Below, in pieces: positions 21,862 through 33,828 of a stretch of 64,000 nucleotides of DNA (position 1 is its first letter; every line of letters starts with the position of its first letter). The position numbers and the translations under genes are program-made. Where the stretch lies: NCBI RefSeq assembly GCF_905220415.1, contig NC_059545.1, positions 1,994,001-2,058,000 of the forward strand. Direction: 5' to 3'. The stretch comes from Colias croceus. Its lineage: Eukaryota > Arthropoda > Insecta > Lepidoptera > Pieridae. The notes beneath the pieces are model-generated. The model saw only the letters and a list, made by a program, of their open reading frames with translations, did not search any database and was not told the origin of the DNA.

Positions 21862-22155
21862 TTTACAATTATGTATCTAATTAACATACTTACCTAATTT
21901 TATGTTAGAATCGAATGCGTATGACAAATGACAATGGAGGCCGAATATGCGCATAAACGAATCATACGCAATTCATAATCCTTCAAACTGAATCGCAATA
22001 ACCTTTAGTATTAAGCAATCAACAATCGAGATAAAAATAAATAATCCTTAGAAAAATAAATTGGTTTTTGTACAGTCAATAAGCGAAATAAATAATCTAT
22101 TAGACTTCTAGAAACTTCTGTTATTGGTAACAAGAAAAGTTCAAAATACATTTTA

Positions 22156-22402
22156 TCCTACTAATATTATAAATGCCAAAGTTTGTGAGGATGTGTATTG
22201 TGTGCATGTGTGTGTTTGCTACTCATTCACGCAAATTCTTCTGAACCGATTACAGTGAAATTTAGCACACATATAGAGCGTAACTTGGATTAACACATAG
22301 TTAACATTAACACACTTGGTTTTATCTCGGAAATGCAACGGGAACGGGAACTATGCAGGTATTCCTTTTAAAACGCGGGCGAAGCCGCGGGCGGAAATCT
22401 AG
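22156..22402 (+). mobile_element. Helitron-like family C, complete
   Basis: Starts TCCTACTAATATTATAAATG, contains the TTTGTGAGGATGTG tract and CGGGAACGGGAACTATGC, and ends with the hairpin GCGGGCGAAGCCGCGGGCGG and CTAG between host A and T. Confidence 0.8.
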
Positions 22403-23098
22403 TCAATTATAATTTATAACGTAAGTACTAATATTAGCTGTTATGAATGAATTATGTAAGTTTGTATGTGTGGCCTTCATTCCAGAAAAACAGAGCGACG
22501 TATTAACTTTATATACTTATATTTTTAAAAGACAGTATAATCAGTGATTTGTAAATTGACAAAATACACTTTTATAAGATTACATACATATATTTTGCTA
22601 GACTTAAATCTAATTTGTTAGTTTTATAGAAAGCCGTATTCTTGTTTTCCAAAAATATTTTTCTATATTATCTTTTTAATATTTTATCACACAATTCGAA
22701 TCCCACTTCATGCGCAATTTATTACATAAATACGAGCAATAATAATTATTAATACTACATAGTTACTACGTATCATTCTGTAGATATATATATGTAACGC
22801 AAATTATTGACCTCGCACACCTATCCTTGCTGATAAATATAAAATAAAAGCTGTATGTTTGATAAGCCGAAATTTTTAATACATTTTATACTATCGCTTG
22901 AACGACATTTCGATTAAACGAATATATTTCTGCCTGGGGGGTATTAATGCCAGTGTGGAAAAATGACAGAGTTATAATAATCATCTTGCATTACTTTCCT
23001 ACCCTGGCAATAATACTGCTGACAATGTTTTTCCCCCTGGCTGGTTATATTATAGCCATAGGTAAGTTATTACTTTTGTAAGAAGAATTAAAAAAATG
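22403..23098. other. No gene recognised
   Basis: AT-rich. Nothing supported. Confidence 0.5.
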
Positions 23099-23260
23099 AC
23101 GTGTGGCACTCGGGGACTGCCGCGGTAAAGCTATTGCATGCTATGTCTTCAAGCCACACCTCCGCCCGTCGGAGTGGGGAGCGTGAGGTTTTTTCGTTAC
23201 GGAATTTCTCGATTCGATCCCCGCGCTCAAGGCCCGCGATAGAAGCTATGCAATAGCTTA
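23099..23260 (-). repeat. Dispersed GC-rich repeat, copy 1
   Basis: This is the reverse complement of 49393-49557 with few differences. Both contain ACGTGTGGCACTCGGGGACT and ATTCCGTAACGAAAAAACC-type phrases and inverted AAGCTATTGCATA segments. It is a dispersed lepidopteran repeat of unknown class with no ORF. Confidence 0.75.
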
Positions 23261-23498
23261 AAAATCTATATCATTGACAACTCCATTCATAATATTGTTA
23301 CTTTTAACACGATTTTATCCGTACCTACCTGTATGTTTGTATGTCATTGATTCCTTAAACACAATTTTGACTCACTTAAAATTGCCAGATTTAAATCCTA
23401 CATTGTACATCAAGGATCTGTAACAATACAACAATTTCATGAGAGTTTTTAGTTTCTGTAATCTTCCACTTTAATATTATATGGCCAATAAAATATTC

Positions 23499-23700
23499 CA
23501 TGGTCTAGTGGCTTGTCCATAACTGCCAGGAAGACCTAGATTTGATCCCCGGTTGAGGCAAAAAACGGTTTCGGTCTGGTAGCGCACAGATTATACAAGC
23601 GAGGAATATTACACGTTTCTCAATTGGAGAAAATCTATAGAAACTAAATAAGACCATCTTAACTATATTATTGATCATGGCCTGAATAAAAATGCATGTT
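23499..23700 (+). mobile_element. Possible tRNA-derived SINE, degenerate
   Basis: TGGTCTAGTGG (A-box-like, 23501-23511) and GATTTGATCCCCGG (B-box-like, from 23539) are about 30 bp apart, as in a tRNA-related SINE head. The body is followed by GGTTTCGGTCTGGTAGCGCA. No clear tail is seen. Confidence 0.45.
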
Positions 23701-23703
23701 AGC

Positions 23704-23935
23704 CTTCAAACTAAAACTCAAACACAAACATTTATTTATTCAATTAGACTTCTTTTAGAAAATTAGAAGCACTTTCGAATCGTCATTACATATTTTTAAC
23801 GATTACCACCGATTCGGAAAGCAGTATCTATGGAGAAGAACCGGCAAGAAACTCTATAGTTGCTCTTTTAAAATCATGTCAATATTACAATTAAATTTTA
23901 CATAATGTGTATATATAACTACATAATATATCATA
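23704..23935 (-). mobile_element. 3' UTR fragment of the Jockey-like LINE
   Basis: On the minus strand it matches 38577-38780: AAAAGAGCAACTATAGAG, TTCTTGCCGGTTCTTCTCCA, TCGGTGGTAA, and the end TTGAATAAATAAATGTTTG plus a GTGTTTGAGTTTTAGTTT-like tail. It is a 5'-truncated copy with no coding part. Confidence 0.75.
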
Positions 23936-25959
23936 ATATGCCAAAGAACTTCTTTTACTTAAGGTGCCTTTTCTTCTAGTAAATAACAGAAAGCAGATCC
24001 ATTCTTAATATTTCTACAAACATATACACACATCGAAGTATTCCGAAGGTACTTTCATGCTCGTGCTTATACAAAACAACGTCATCGTAACTATAAATTA
24101 CAAACAGTTCAACAGTTGAACATTTCAAGGTAACATAGGCTTAAACAACCATAGGTACCTACTCTAATCATAATTATTCATAGTTAATTGTGGATTTAAT
24201 GTTAATATATTATATAAAAATTCATTTTCCATTACATAACATGCATACGATACGCGCATGTTTCATTCAATGTACTTATCAATGATAAATTTAAGTATTA
24301 AAATGCTGAATGGAAACCAGATTATCATGACCTCTTTATGTGTAGTATATGTATCTCGGGAGGGGTCATGATATTTTGGGCAGTATCCGTCCTACCGCAA
24401 TAAGTTGAGAGATACGCGATGAAGGTGAACGAAGGTGAATGTTTGCACAACATTTCATTCTGATCATATGTGTGGTCCAAATCGAAATATTGTGCTGGAT
24501 TATTTTAGTTCGGGAGCTGGGTTGGCGCCTTTTTTCGATATCTTATTTTTAGGCTAGACATAACATATAGTTAGTTTACTTATTGTTGTTTGTTGTTAAA
24601 CAGTTACATAGTTTGTGTTTTTCTTTGAAATGTGTGTCACGATTATACTGGCATTCATGGGTTCTTACTTCTTTTAATATTAGGATATTTGTAATCTTCT
24701 AGGATATTTAAGAGAATTTTTATAAATGCTAACGACTAATGTATGATTCTATGATATTCTATATTAAAATCTACCAGGAAACAATGAACACATTTTTTTA
24801 AAGTAAAGTAGCAACTAGCTCCTAGTCTATCATTGTACACTAGCCCATTTACAAATTTACTTTTTTCTTCAGATAAGATTATTTACAAATTATTCACCTC
24901 TTGTGTAAAATACTGCTATTAAATAATTCCAATTTTGCGTTTTAATTGAAATTTACTTCAAAACGTTTTATACCTTAAAACCAGTTAAAACTAGAAACAG
25001 GCAACCGGATCTCGGCCTATAACTCCAATATATTCAACACAGATATGTTCACATACAATCAAAGAGATGTCGGATATATTTATTTTGAGAATATATCATC
25101 ACGTGCCATCTTAAATCGATACGTAACGTAAAATTATCTCGAGGAATACTGCGACTAGTTCTTGCGACGTATTTTTTTATTTAATATATGCATTTAGGAA
25201 AAATTTTGATGATTTTTTGTAGAAATGAAGTGTTTACGAACTGTGCTGTTCTAATATTTTTTCAATATGATGGAAATATAAAGTATTGAAAGTGATGGTA
25301 TTCGTAGCAAGGTTCTGTAAAGTTGAAAAATGTTGATTTAAAACTTTTTTTTGTTTTCAGTCTTTGAAAAACACTATAAATATCTGCTGTTATTGTTATT
25401 CGTTATATCAAAGGTCAACAGTCACCAATTTTCGGTGTTTTAGAGATGAGTTATAGGTAGTTGAAAAGTAATCTTTGAAATAACAGTCATCTCTTACAAC
25501 TCACTAAAAAATTAATCTTTTTCTTATTTCAGACATATTTTACACAAATTATGTCACATACATATTTAGATGTATGGACAAACAGTTTTAAATTCATCAC
25601 ATATTTGTAGTACGAGTGCAAAAAGATAGTACTTATCAGGGAGATAAAAACCTGACCACGTTCAAATACAGATAACTTGAAATGCACTATTGCGTATTTC
25701 TAAATTGAGTTGTAAAACGGTTACAATGTAAAAAGAAAAAATATTTGTCTTCTAGGCAATTATTTTACTGTAACGTATTGAAAAAACCTTCGCCAATTAG
25801 AATGAAAATGTATTGTAAGCTATGATTGCACTTTACACTGAATTTAATATGACTTAACATCAGGATTTGAAGATACATCGATACTTCAAATTATTATAAG
25901 TTATATAGGTAAGATACTGCTATAAAAACATACAACACGGTTTTTTTGTGTGGTGTCTC
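23936..25959. other. No gene recognised
   Basis: About 2 kb of AT-rich sequence in which I see neither a gene nor a familiar repeat. Confidence 0.45.
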
Positions 25960-26225
25960 TCAATGTTAGCCAGAAGGGCTTCTACATTTTAACGCGGACG
26001 CGTGTGTGAACTGACGGTTCACCCTGGTAGCGACATGCGCAAGGGCGTCCCCCCTTGACGGGGATGTCGAACCTCGGCTTGGGCTGTCGCTTGAGTGGAG
26101 GAGGCCGGAAGGGCCCTAGTTGGACGGGCATAACACTAGTGTTGCTGGTGTTTATGAGCAGAGGTGGCGCTTTACACCAGGTGTTCCAAATGCTTCTTTT
26201 CTTGGTCTTAAAATATCACTTATAT
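25960..26225. repeat. GC-rich dispersed repeat fragment
   Basis: Sharply GC-richer than its flanks, with TTAGCCAGAAGGGCTTCTAC, GAACTGACGGTTCACCCTGG and GACGGGGATGTCGAACCTCG. The 3' part (GTGTTTATGAGCAGAGGTGG...ACACCAGGTG) resembles a degraded copy of the SINE-like repeat at 2128-2259. The element class is not identified. Confidence 0.45.
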
Positions 26226-26855
26226 AACCATCTTTGTTAAGACTCCTTCGAGATCAGAAAACTTAAAATTTGAACTCAATACAAAAATAGCTTATTTATA
26301 TCACCTATCATTATTTACATCATCCTTATTTATATACATATCTATGTATCAAGAATTCAAGAATGTCATCATTACCGTATTAGTATTACAAATTACATTG
26401 TACAATGTAACATGTCATATTCTAAAAGAAACATAACTGTGTATTTCACAATCGACATGGTTTACGGTACGCAATACTTAACAAACATTAATTAATCTAA
26501 TAAGGTAGAAATGCTCTTCAAGAATTTAAACCCAGAATATTGACACCATGGTAATAAGTGAAATAGGGCAACATAGGTTCAGCTCCCCAAAAACATACAC
26601 ACATAGATAAATCCTAAACTGGTCCATGCAAGGGCCTACGAAAGATAAACAGTGTTATGGCGTCGAATTAATCGTAGGTCACGTGTTGAGCACACGCGAG
26701 TCTGACATATGTATTATGTAGCGTCTACAGGTGACGTTGCGTAAACCGGGTATAAATAGGCTAACAGAATCAATAGAGCTAATTAGATGCCTTTGGATTT
26801 GATGGGCCTTTTGTAGATAGATCCAGAACATAGCAGTGACATAGTTAATTAATAG
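26226..26855. other. No gene recognised
   Basis: AT-rich. An isolated TATAAATA occurs at about 26751 in GC-rich context (GGGTATAAATAGGC). No transcript can be inferred from it. Confidence 0.4.
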
Positions 26856-27004
26856 TGTGTAATATTGACATGATTTTAAAAGAGCAACTATGGAGTTTAT
26901 AGATACTGCTTTCCGAAACGGTGGTAAATGTAAAAAATGTTATGACTATTCAAGTGCTTTTATAAGAAGTCTAATTGAATAAATAAATATTTGAGTTTGA
27001 GTTT
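26856..27004 (+). mobile_element. 3' end fragment of the Jockey-like LINE
   Basis: AATATTGACATGATTTTAAA, AGAGCAACTATGGAGTTT and TCTAATTGAATAAATAAATA, ending TTTGAGTTTGAGTTT, match the 3' UTR of the element at 37353-38780, with an internal gap. Heavily 5'-truncated. Confidence 0.75.
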
Positions 27005-28937
27005 AGTCTGGTACATATCTTACTTTTTGTTTTCAAGGATAGGCCAGTTCTTCGTGATTTCAATGAAGATAGTTCGGCACTGTCGTCTGTGTATGCCCGG
27101 TGGTCTTCCAAGTACAGTGTGCTTATGTCACAACCACCTTAGGTTTTACCCTTACAGCTGCAGTTCCTGCTGCATTATGTTCACCTGGACATGAAAAGAA
27201 TGAGGTTAAAGTCGAGAACTATTTACAAGATGGAAAAATAACATTACTACCTCTCATTTATAAATCATTTGTGTGTCGTAAAACGACTATTGCTTTTCTC
27301 GCGTATACATCCACAATATTATTTTTGTAAAGATCATACAAAATTGTATCAATCTATTAATTTTCAAGTTTTTACTAGGGCAAAGCTGGAAAATATATCT
27401 TACGTACGTACATACATATATACAAAGTAAATAATATAAAGAGCAAGTAGGTCAAAATTTGAAGATGTTATCAAAACTGGAACATCCCAAGGTGACATAT
27501 TTGCTCTTGTTTCATGACGGAAGGGTCCAAGTTTTGTAATCACTGACCCCTGAACCTAGATAACGTCATTCAAGAAGATTTTTATTATAATTTAGTTTAT
27601 TTGCGTAAGAACGATAATGCGTGACATTCATGTGTTCGTTCTGATTGTAATTGTGATTAATAGTAATAGTAATAATGGAGCTATCAGTTGTATGGATTGT
27701 TTTATTAACTAAGTGTTGCTCGCGGTTTTGTCTCCGATTTGCTCAGTTTATTTTAAGAATAGAATATGCGGAATAGAAAATTGGGACAATACTTCATTAT
27801 CAATAATATTTGGATGCTTATGTATTCCATTTATTATTAATGAATCTTGATCATACAGAAGCGTTTAAATATTTAGGTGGGTATACTTTGGCATCATCCG
27901 TACCTACATACATTCATTAGCGGATAGTATATCACAAGAAGTAAGGTGAAATTGATTGTGCCATTAATATCAGCAACAGAAGTTAGAACAGAACACGAAG
28001 AGGTTAAAATTAGTATTCTTAATTTGACTATTATTACAACTAAAGCACAGATAACAAAAGTAATAGATAAAGTTGGCGCCATCTAAATTGACATCCATAA
28101 ATACAATTTATACGCTATTATACACTTTCGTTTCAAATGTCGGTCCAAAAATAAATACTCCCACTTAATCTCACCTTTATTTGTGTAACGATTTATGAAT
28201 ATTCAAATGTGCCACTAGCATTATTCACTGGCTTTTCATGCGCCCCTGTTACATATATTTCATACACTTTACCTGCATTAACATAATCGAGGTATTGACT
28301 TATTTAGGAAGGCTTTGTATAGCCGGGTTATTTCGTTTGTCTTTTGTGTTAAATATCTTTTTTTGGAAGTTTATTGCCTCGCTTTCACGGCTTTTGTTTT
28401 GGTTATGTGTCTCACATTTGTATGTTTCTGTATTATAATGTATGTTGGAAGTCAGATGAGTGGTGTAAAACTTTTGTGTGTGACGTTCTGTAATTGAGTA
28501 TATTATAGAACTTAATAACGCGTGTATATTTCTTTACATTTTAATAAATACTAAAAATAGAATAACACTTGAAGCAAAAACAGCTCTTTAGCATTTACGT
28601 CATTCAAACAACGTATCCAAAACTAAGGAAATTGTAGTATTCAGAAAAGTATCAAATAATATGTATAGTTTTCTTAAAACCATATTTTATCTAGTGATAA
28701 CATTAAATCAAAATAAATACAAGTCCGTATAATATTCATGATGATGATATTTAGCTAAAACGCATCGGTGATGCATAAGTATTTCGAAATAATCACACAG
28801 CCTAATCAGAGATTTGTAAAAAGCGAGCATTAATTGTCAAAAATTCCCTACATTATCTGATTAAATGAAAAGTCGTTCCAATGGTATATAAGTAATCACT
28901 TTTAAAATAAATTCAATGATATTAAAGATACCACACA
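27005..28937. other. Gene-poor stretch with a weak exon candidate
   Basis: At 27027-27044 a T-rich tract followed by TTTTCAAG resembles a splice acceptor. Two overlapping + frames (27045-27140 and 27100-27330) then look mildly protein-like, but no family is recognised. The remainder is AT-rich without recognisable features. Confidence 0.3.
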
Positions 28938-29092
28938 TATTATTATAAAGCTGAAGAGTTTGTTTGTTTGAACGCGCTAATCTCAGGAACTACTGGCCCG
29001 ATTTGAAAAATTATTTCAGTGTTAGATAGGCCATTCATCGAGGAAGGAATCGTATATATCAACACGCGGGTGAAACCGCGGAGCGCAGCTAG
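28938..29092 (+). mobile_element. Helitron-like family A, degraded 5' end
   Basis: ATTATTATAAAGCTGAAGAG, TTTGAACGCGCTAATCTCAG and GGTGAAACCGCGGAGCGCAG, ending CTAG (29092) before T. The first bases (TCTATACTA) have been lost or changed. Confidence 0.7.
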
Positions 29093-29601
29093 TAACAATA
29101 GGTATATTATAACGCAATATGTCAAGAGATAAGAAAGCAATTACAAGGAAAACTTTTAGTAAAATAAATGTGACTCAGATTTTTATATGTAATAAATAGT
29201 CATCTGATGCTGAGTAATAAACATTATAAACAAATGCATTTATCTAAATATTTTTAGGAAAGGAGAGGTTATTTGGTCATTGATAAAATTAATTATTTTG
29301 TTTATTAACTATCCCTAATCATCAACATAATGTTATTTATTGCAAATATTCTAATTTAGACTCAATACCAGAGACGTTATCGTTTCCAACAGTAAATACA
29401 GCAGAATCTATTTTACTGCTACGAATGCTGTGTTCGATAGCTTATTAGATAGAAAATGATTAAGGATAAGGAACTTCACCAATTTTTATAGTAATTTTGT
29501 ATTTTTGATTCGATCTGGAATTCATAACCTATAAGCATTTTAGTTTCTTTAAAAGGAACATTCTTACAAACACCCAAGCGTAGGTGAACTGGTACCTTCT
29601 A
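29093..29601. other. No gene recognised
   Basis: AT-rich. I searched it for a P-loop exon of the downstream isopentenyltransferase gene and saw none. Confidence 0.4.
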
Positions 29602-29858
29602 AATTCAAATTCAAATTCAAATTCAAATTATATTTATTTGCAAGAATGTAGTTACAAATTATAGATGTTTTCATTACAATATTATGTGGCTAATACATTC
29701 TACCCATTTATTGGGTGTGCAAATATTAAAAAAGAAAGTTGATTAGTTTAATTATTTAAATGTACACACAATTCAATTTTCACAATTACGCGAACGCACT
29801 ACGATTTACACGATTATATCACTACACACTTCACTTATCACACACAATTCAGTTTACA

Positions 29859-29986
29859 CTACTTCAAAGTCATAAATTCTTCAATGTCATAAAATTGTTT
29901 TACCATTAACCAGTTCGTCAGTTTATTTTTGAAAAGATTTACTGGTAGTTCCTTGAAATTGTCCGGTATTTTATTATATATTTTAA
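29859..29986 (-). pseudogene. C-terminal piece of the same reverse transcriptase ORF
   Basis: On the minus strand from the TTAA at 29983-29986 the frame reads KIYNKIPDNFKELPVNLFKN, then about twenty more residues to a stop at 29859-29861. NKIP/WN.LP-type ends are standard for the C-terminus of Jockey-type ORF2. With one TTAA counted once, this continues the upstream frame exactly, so the ORF was intact here until the insertion. Confidence 0.85.
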
Positions 29987-31299
29987 CCCTAGATCACTAC
30001 CCTTCGTCGATTCGACGACTCGTCACCAAAAAAATCGCTATAACTTTTACGCGCGCGACCGTATGGTTTTCTGACTTCAGCTAATCTCAGCCAACCCGTT
30101 GCGCTTGCGATGGACGGTAGTGCTTTGTACGTGGAAGGTCCACACGCGCTGTTCCAGCAACCATGGCTCGTCACATCGACGAAGGTTAGTATTAACGTAA
30201 CTTTTCGTACTATTTAGTTAAGTTAAAATTACGTTATTTTATCTTTTATAATGGTGCCTATAATTTTATTTTTTAGATACGATTCATACGTTATTTTTAG
30301 AAGTTGAAAGCGATGAGGAAAATTCATCTGCGAGAGAGCCTGAAGACCACATTGAGGCTAAAGAGGCATGAAACGGAGGGTGATGATGAAGTTTCTACTG
30401 TCAATAAAGAGCAATTTCCAGATCAATATTATGAGGCAAGTAGTAATACATCTCCCCACGTTCTATTGAAGATGAGACACCTAGCACTTCAGCTGACCCT
30501 AGCGATTTGATTATAAGACCATCGCGTACCATTCTTCGTGGGAAAGACAAACACATATTATGGTCATCACAACAGTCAAGGTCACAAAGCAGAAGACCTT
30601 CAAAGAACATAGATATATAGTACGTGGGCCTGTACGCTTTTTTCAAGATATTTTAGATCCTCAATGTTTTTCAAGTATAATTACTGGTGACATTACTGAT
30701 ACTCTGCGGAACTCAATCACATAAATTTTAAACATGCCAGGAAGAAACAATGTGAAAGTTATAAATGAGACTGAGCAAAGTAATGCTGCTAATGTACCTC
30801 CATAACAAAATAAAATAAACATATATGCTATATGTCCCTCCGTATAGCAAAGGTAGACCAAAAATAGGTGCACTAGGTGCAAAAAATCGTTGTGTGGGGA
30901 ACACAAACTTGATGTGTGTCACAAATGTTTTAGATCCTAAGCTATTATCAAAATTATATTTTTAATTAATTTTCCAGACATTATTTTTGTAACTAATAGT
31001 TTATTTCGAGCAATTTAGAGGTATATATTATATGTACGGAATTTTTCAAAAAAATTAAGAATGTTCATAAAGCGTGTAAACTGTGATCTCATTTTGATGA
31101 CTATTTGAATTAAAACTATTTTAAAATAAATATTTTAATATTTTTATATGTAGATTAATACATTATGCTTAAAATAAAACATAACTACAAACATATTTTT
31201 TTAAATTAAACCCTTAAATCCCCTCCAATAAACAGCGTAGTCGAAACGACGAAGGTTAGTATTAAACGTCGAAAAATAAGGTTAGTGTTCTAGGGTTAA
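29983..31299. mobile_element. piggyBac-like element, internally deleted, with TTAA target duplications
   Basis: The element is 29987-31295. It starts CCCTAGATCACTACCCTTCG and its other end, read on the minus strand, starts CCCTAGAACACTAACCTTAT. Both ends are flanked by TTAA (29983-29986, 31296-31299), the hallmark of piggyBac. ACGAAGGTTAGTATTAA recurs near both ends as a subterminal repeat (about 30179-30194 and 31250-31266). The internal sequence keeps only parts of a transposase gene. Confidence 0.85.
30270..30960 (+). pseudogene. Remnant piggyBac-like transposase
   Basis: The N-terminal part is acidic (EVESDEENSSAREPEDH in broken frames), followed by PSRTILRGKDKH and a basic QSRSQSRRPSKN segment and IVRGPVRFF, a layout known at the start of piggyBac-type transposases. 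The C-terminal end (about 30835-30960) has spaced Cys residues (NRCVGNTNLMCVTN), like the terminal Cys-rich domain. The catalytic DDD core between them is mostly gone, and stops and frameshifts occur in what remains. The element is therefore non-autonomous. Confidence 0.6.
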
Positions 31300-32056
31300 T
31301 AGCCATAAATGTTACACTGTTTTTAGCTTTGTTGATTCTACACGTTGGGAAATGTAATTTGTTTTGGTATCTTGTCAACATATGCGAATTTACTTCTCCT
31401 TTCTTCTTAAAGTATTCCGGGTGATATTTTACAAATAAACATACTTCTCTTATGTACATGCAAGTTAAAGTAAGGATCCGTAATTTACTAAACAGAGGTC
31501 TACAACTGTCTCTTTGGTTCAAACCGCACAGAGCTCTGATACATTTTTTTTGTGAGACAAATACCTTCCGCACATCACAAGATTGTCCCCAAAGAATGAT
31601 TCCATATGAAAGTACAGAGGAAACGTAGGCATGATAAGCATTTATTGCTGCATTCATAGAAACAGTATCTCTTAGACGCCGTAATACGTAAACGAAACGA
31701 TTAATTCTGTCACAAACGTAATCAATGTGTTTGTTCCATTTTAGACCTTCATCCAACAAAACACCCAAGAATTTATGATGATCTACTTGTTCTATTACTT
31801 GGTTATCACACTTTATATTTAGGTTTATTTTGGAGCAATTCTTAGTATAAAATTGAATTATTTTTGTTTTTAATAAGTTAATTTTAAGATTGTTGTCTTC
31901 TAACCATTTTACAATATTTTTAACTGCTTCATTTATATCTCTCTCGTACGTTTCCTTTTCAGTACATTTAACAATTAGGGTAGTGTCGTCTGCGAATAAA
32001 ACTGATTTGTGTTTCACTGATTTCGGTAGGTCATTAATATACAAGAGGGATATATT
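31296..32056 (-). pseudogene. Reverse transcriptase fragment (5' portion) of the interrupted LINE
   Basis: The open frame 32044-31262 (260 residues; the last 11 or so come from the inserted element) starts at YINDLPKS just after RT motif B. It has motif C (LFADDTTLI), the NNLKINLLKTK segment, the thumb motif HHKFLGVLLDEGLKWNKHID and the LSYGIILWG segment typical of Jockey-superfamily ORF2. The palm motifs A and B, the fingers and the endonuclease are missing by 5' truncation. Reading is open up to the TTAA at 31296-31299 and resumes in frame at 29982 on the far side of the insert. Confidence 0.85.
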
Positions 32057-32064
32057 CTAGGGAA

Positions 32065-32140
32065 GTATGTTCAATCTTGGTCCAAATCTTCGCTTACCAT
32101 CAGGCGAGATCGTGGTCAAGCGCTTCCCTATCCACCAATA
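32065..32140. repeat. Short dispersed-repeat fragment
   Basis: GGTCCAAATCTTCGCTTACC and ATCAGGCGAGATCGTGGTCA resemble a phrase I associate with common lepidopteran interspersed repeats. It sits between the truncated LINE and the TRIT1 exon. Confidence 0.35.
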
Positions 32141-32184
32141 AATATTTGTATGTCCGAATTGTAATTATACATTAATTGTTTCAG

Positions 32185-32322
32185 ATCTACAAAGGACTTG
32201 ATATAGTGACAGCAAAGGCGTCGAAGACAGAACGAGAGCTGGTACCTCATCATCTATTGGATATACTGGAACCGAATCAGAACTTCACTGTTGTCGACTT
32301 TAGGAACAGAGCTCTTAAAATT
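32185..32322 (+). CDS. TRIT1: tRNA isopentenyltransferase (TRIT1-like), internal exon 2
   Basis: Codes 46 residues: IYKGLDIVTAKASKTERELV, then PHHLLDILEPNQNFTVVDF and RNRALKI. The pattern YKGLDI.TAK...E....VPHHLLD matches the tRNA dimethylallyltransferase (MiaA/TRIT1) family just after its P-loop and DSMQ segment. The enzyme transfers an isopentenyl group from dimethylallyl diphosphate to N6 of A37 next to the anticodon, in cytosol and mitochondria. The exon starts after a TTGTTTCAG acceptor and ends before GTATCC. It is a multiple of three with phase-0 ends, so it joins 33829 in frame. The preceding P-loop exon was not found upstream within the window. Confidence in the family is high; boundaries are by eye. 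Confidence 0.85.
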
Positions 32323-33087
32323 GTATCCTTTTCTTATGATTAGAGAAGTGGAATTATTCAATAATTATGATTAGAGAAGTGGAATTATTGGGAACTCGTT
32401 AGAAAAAAACAAGAATTTTGATTAATTACAGGTGGGCCAGGATTTTCTAAAAGAACGTAGATAGACTTATCGAAGTAAAGATAGTATGAATTGAAAGGAG
32501 CTAAATTAATTTTACCGAAAAATAATAATAATGCATCAAGCTCAAGTGCATTTGCAAATGTAGGCTATTGTGTAAATTATCATTAAAATTAATAAAGTAA
32601 ATATGGTATAACTGTTACAAGACTGAGAGTATCGAAGTTTAAATGTAATGACTTTAAGCAAAATTTACCCGTGGATTAGTGTCAGTCTAATTGAAAAGAC
32701 GTAGCATCATACGTTTCTTTTGTATACAAATTATAATACATAATATGAATTTCCCAAATATGAGACTCGTAAACATTGGTACATAGTGATATAAAAACTT
32801 CTAACGCAAGTCTCATTATTTGAAGATAGTTATTGACTCAGCCGCGGCCAGCACTGGAATGCAAGCCTCTGATAGAATTAACGGCGTATTGTTCACAATT
32901 AATGACAATATTTAAACCAGTAAGTTTACACAAATGCTAGAACAGATGACAATTATCGGCGCTCTGTTGAAACTGTGTTGCATAAACTTAATGAGATATT
33001 TGAAAGATTCTGAAACCTTTTTCATGAGTCCTAAAGTACGCTCATAGCAACATAGAAAGTAGTATTAATTCATAGTAACTCTATTAA

Positions 33088-33310
33088 GTACTGTCGATTT
33101 AATAGAATAGTAGAAAGAAGTGAAAATACAAAGTCGATCGATATTATTACGTAGTACTTGATAAAGTAACCTAAATTAAGGTCCTTCTGCCCCCCTAGCA
33201 AAGTGGCTTTCTGTTAGCGTAGCGTTCAATAGAATAGACTACGAATGTATGAGATTGACGTAAGCTGTAGATAAACGTATCTACTAGGGGGGCTGTTCTG
33301 TATTTCTGGA
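33088..33310. repeat. Dispersed repeat, filled copy
   Basis: TACTGTCGAT, then GTGAAAATACAAAGTCGATC and GATATTATTACGTAGTA, continuing to TTCTGTATTTCTG after the MITE. It matches 35452-35562, where the MITE is absent. Confidence 0.75.
33187..33295. mobile_element. 103-bp MITE with CTG target duplication
   Basis: The element 33190-33292 has 9-bp perfect terminal inverted repeats (CCCCCCTAG / CTAGGGGGG). CTG flanks it at 33187-33189 and 33293-33295, while the related repeat at 35.5 kb has one CTG at the empty site. No coding capacity. Confidence 0.85.
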
Positions 33311-33828
33311 TAGCCCAATGAGAATGAGAATAACCTAGATAAATTTATGATTGATTACAAAACAATAGCCAATAATGATTAGCCTGACGTATTTGAGACC
33401 AAGATGTAGGTAGCTATGTCATGAGGTATGCCCAGTAATATCAATAAAGTTATGGATATACAACCGTATTAGATGTCAGTCAGAACAAACTACGCTGGCT
33501 ATCAGTATCTTATTCATCAAATCTATCTGAGCCAAACTAATAAAATTTAATGCGATTGACACCTACAAGCCACTAATTTCTGCCGCTCATCGATAAATCG
33601 GATTACCTCTGAGTAGGCTTTTGCTGAGTTTACTGCTCAGTTTTATTGGTTACACAAAAACTTAAACTATATGTTTATAGACTATAAAATGTAGGAGTGA
33701 GGTTACTTCACTATCGGTTTAGTGGTGTATTATTGCACCCTTTCTATAATAAGATAGATCAGATGCGCCAAAGGTTGCAATATTGGTTTCCTATAAATTA
33801 CCAATAATAATCCTTAATTTTGTATCAG

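Larger units (their letters stand above)
29602..32056 (-). mobile_element. 5'-truncated Jockey-like LINE, interrupted by a piggyBac-like element
   Basis: On the minus strand the element runs from a truncation point inside the RT domain (about 32056) to a 3' tail of TTTGAA repeats (about 29602-29627). The body is split by the TTAA-flanked element at 29987-31295. The 3' UTR (about 29628-29858) precedes the tail. Without the insert the LINE is about 1.1 kb. It lies antisense just upstream of a TRIT1 exon, inside what should be an intron of that gene. Confidence 0.85.
32323..33828 (+). other. Intron of the TRIT1-like gene
   Basis: About 1.5 kb, GT...AG, ending TTTTGTATCAG. It contains a dispersed repeat (33088-33310) carrying the MITE at 33190-33292. 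No other coding sequence is seen. Confidence 0.7.
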
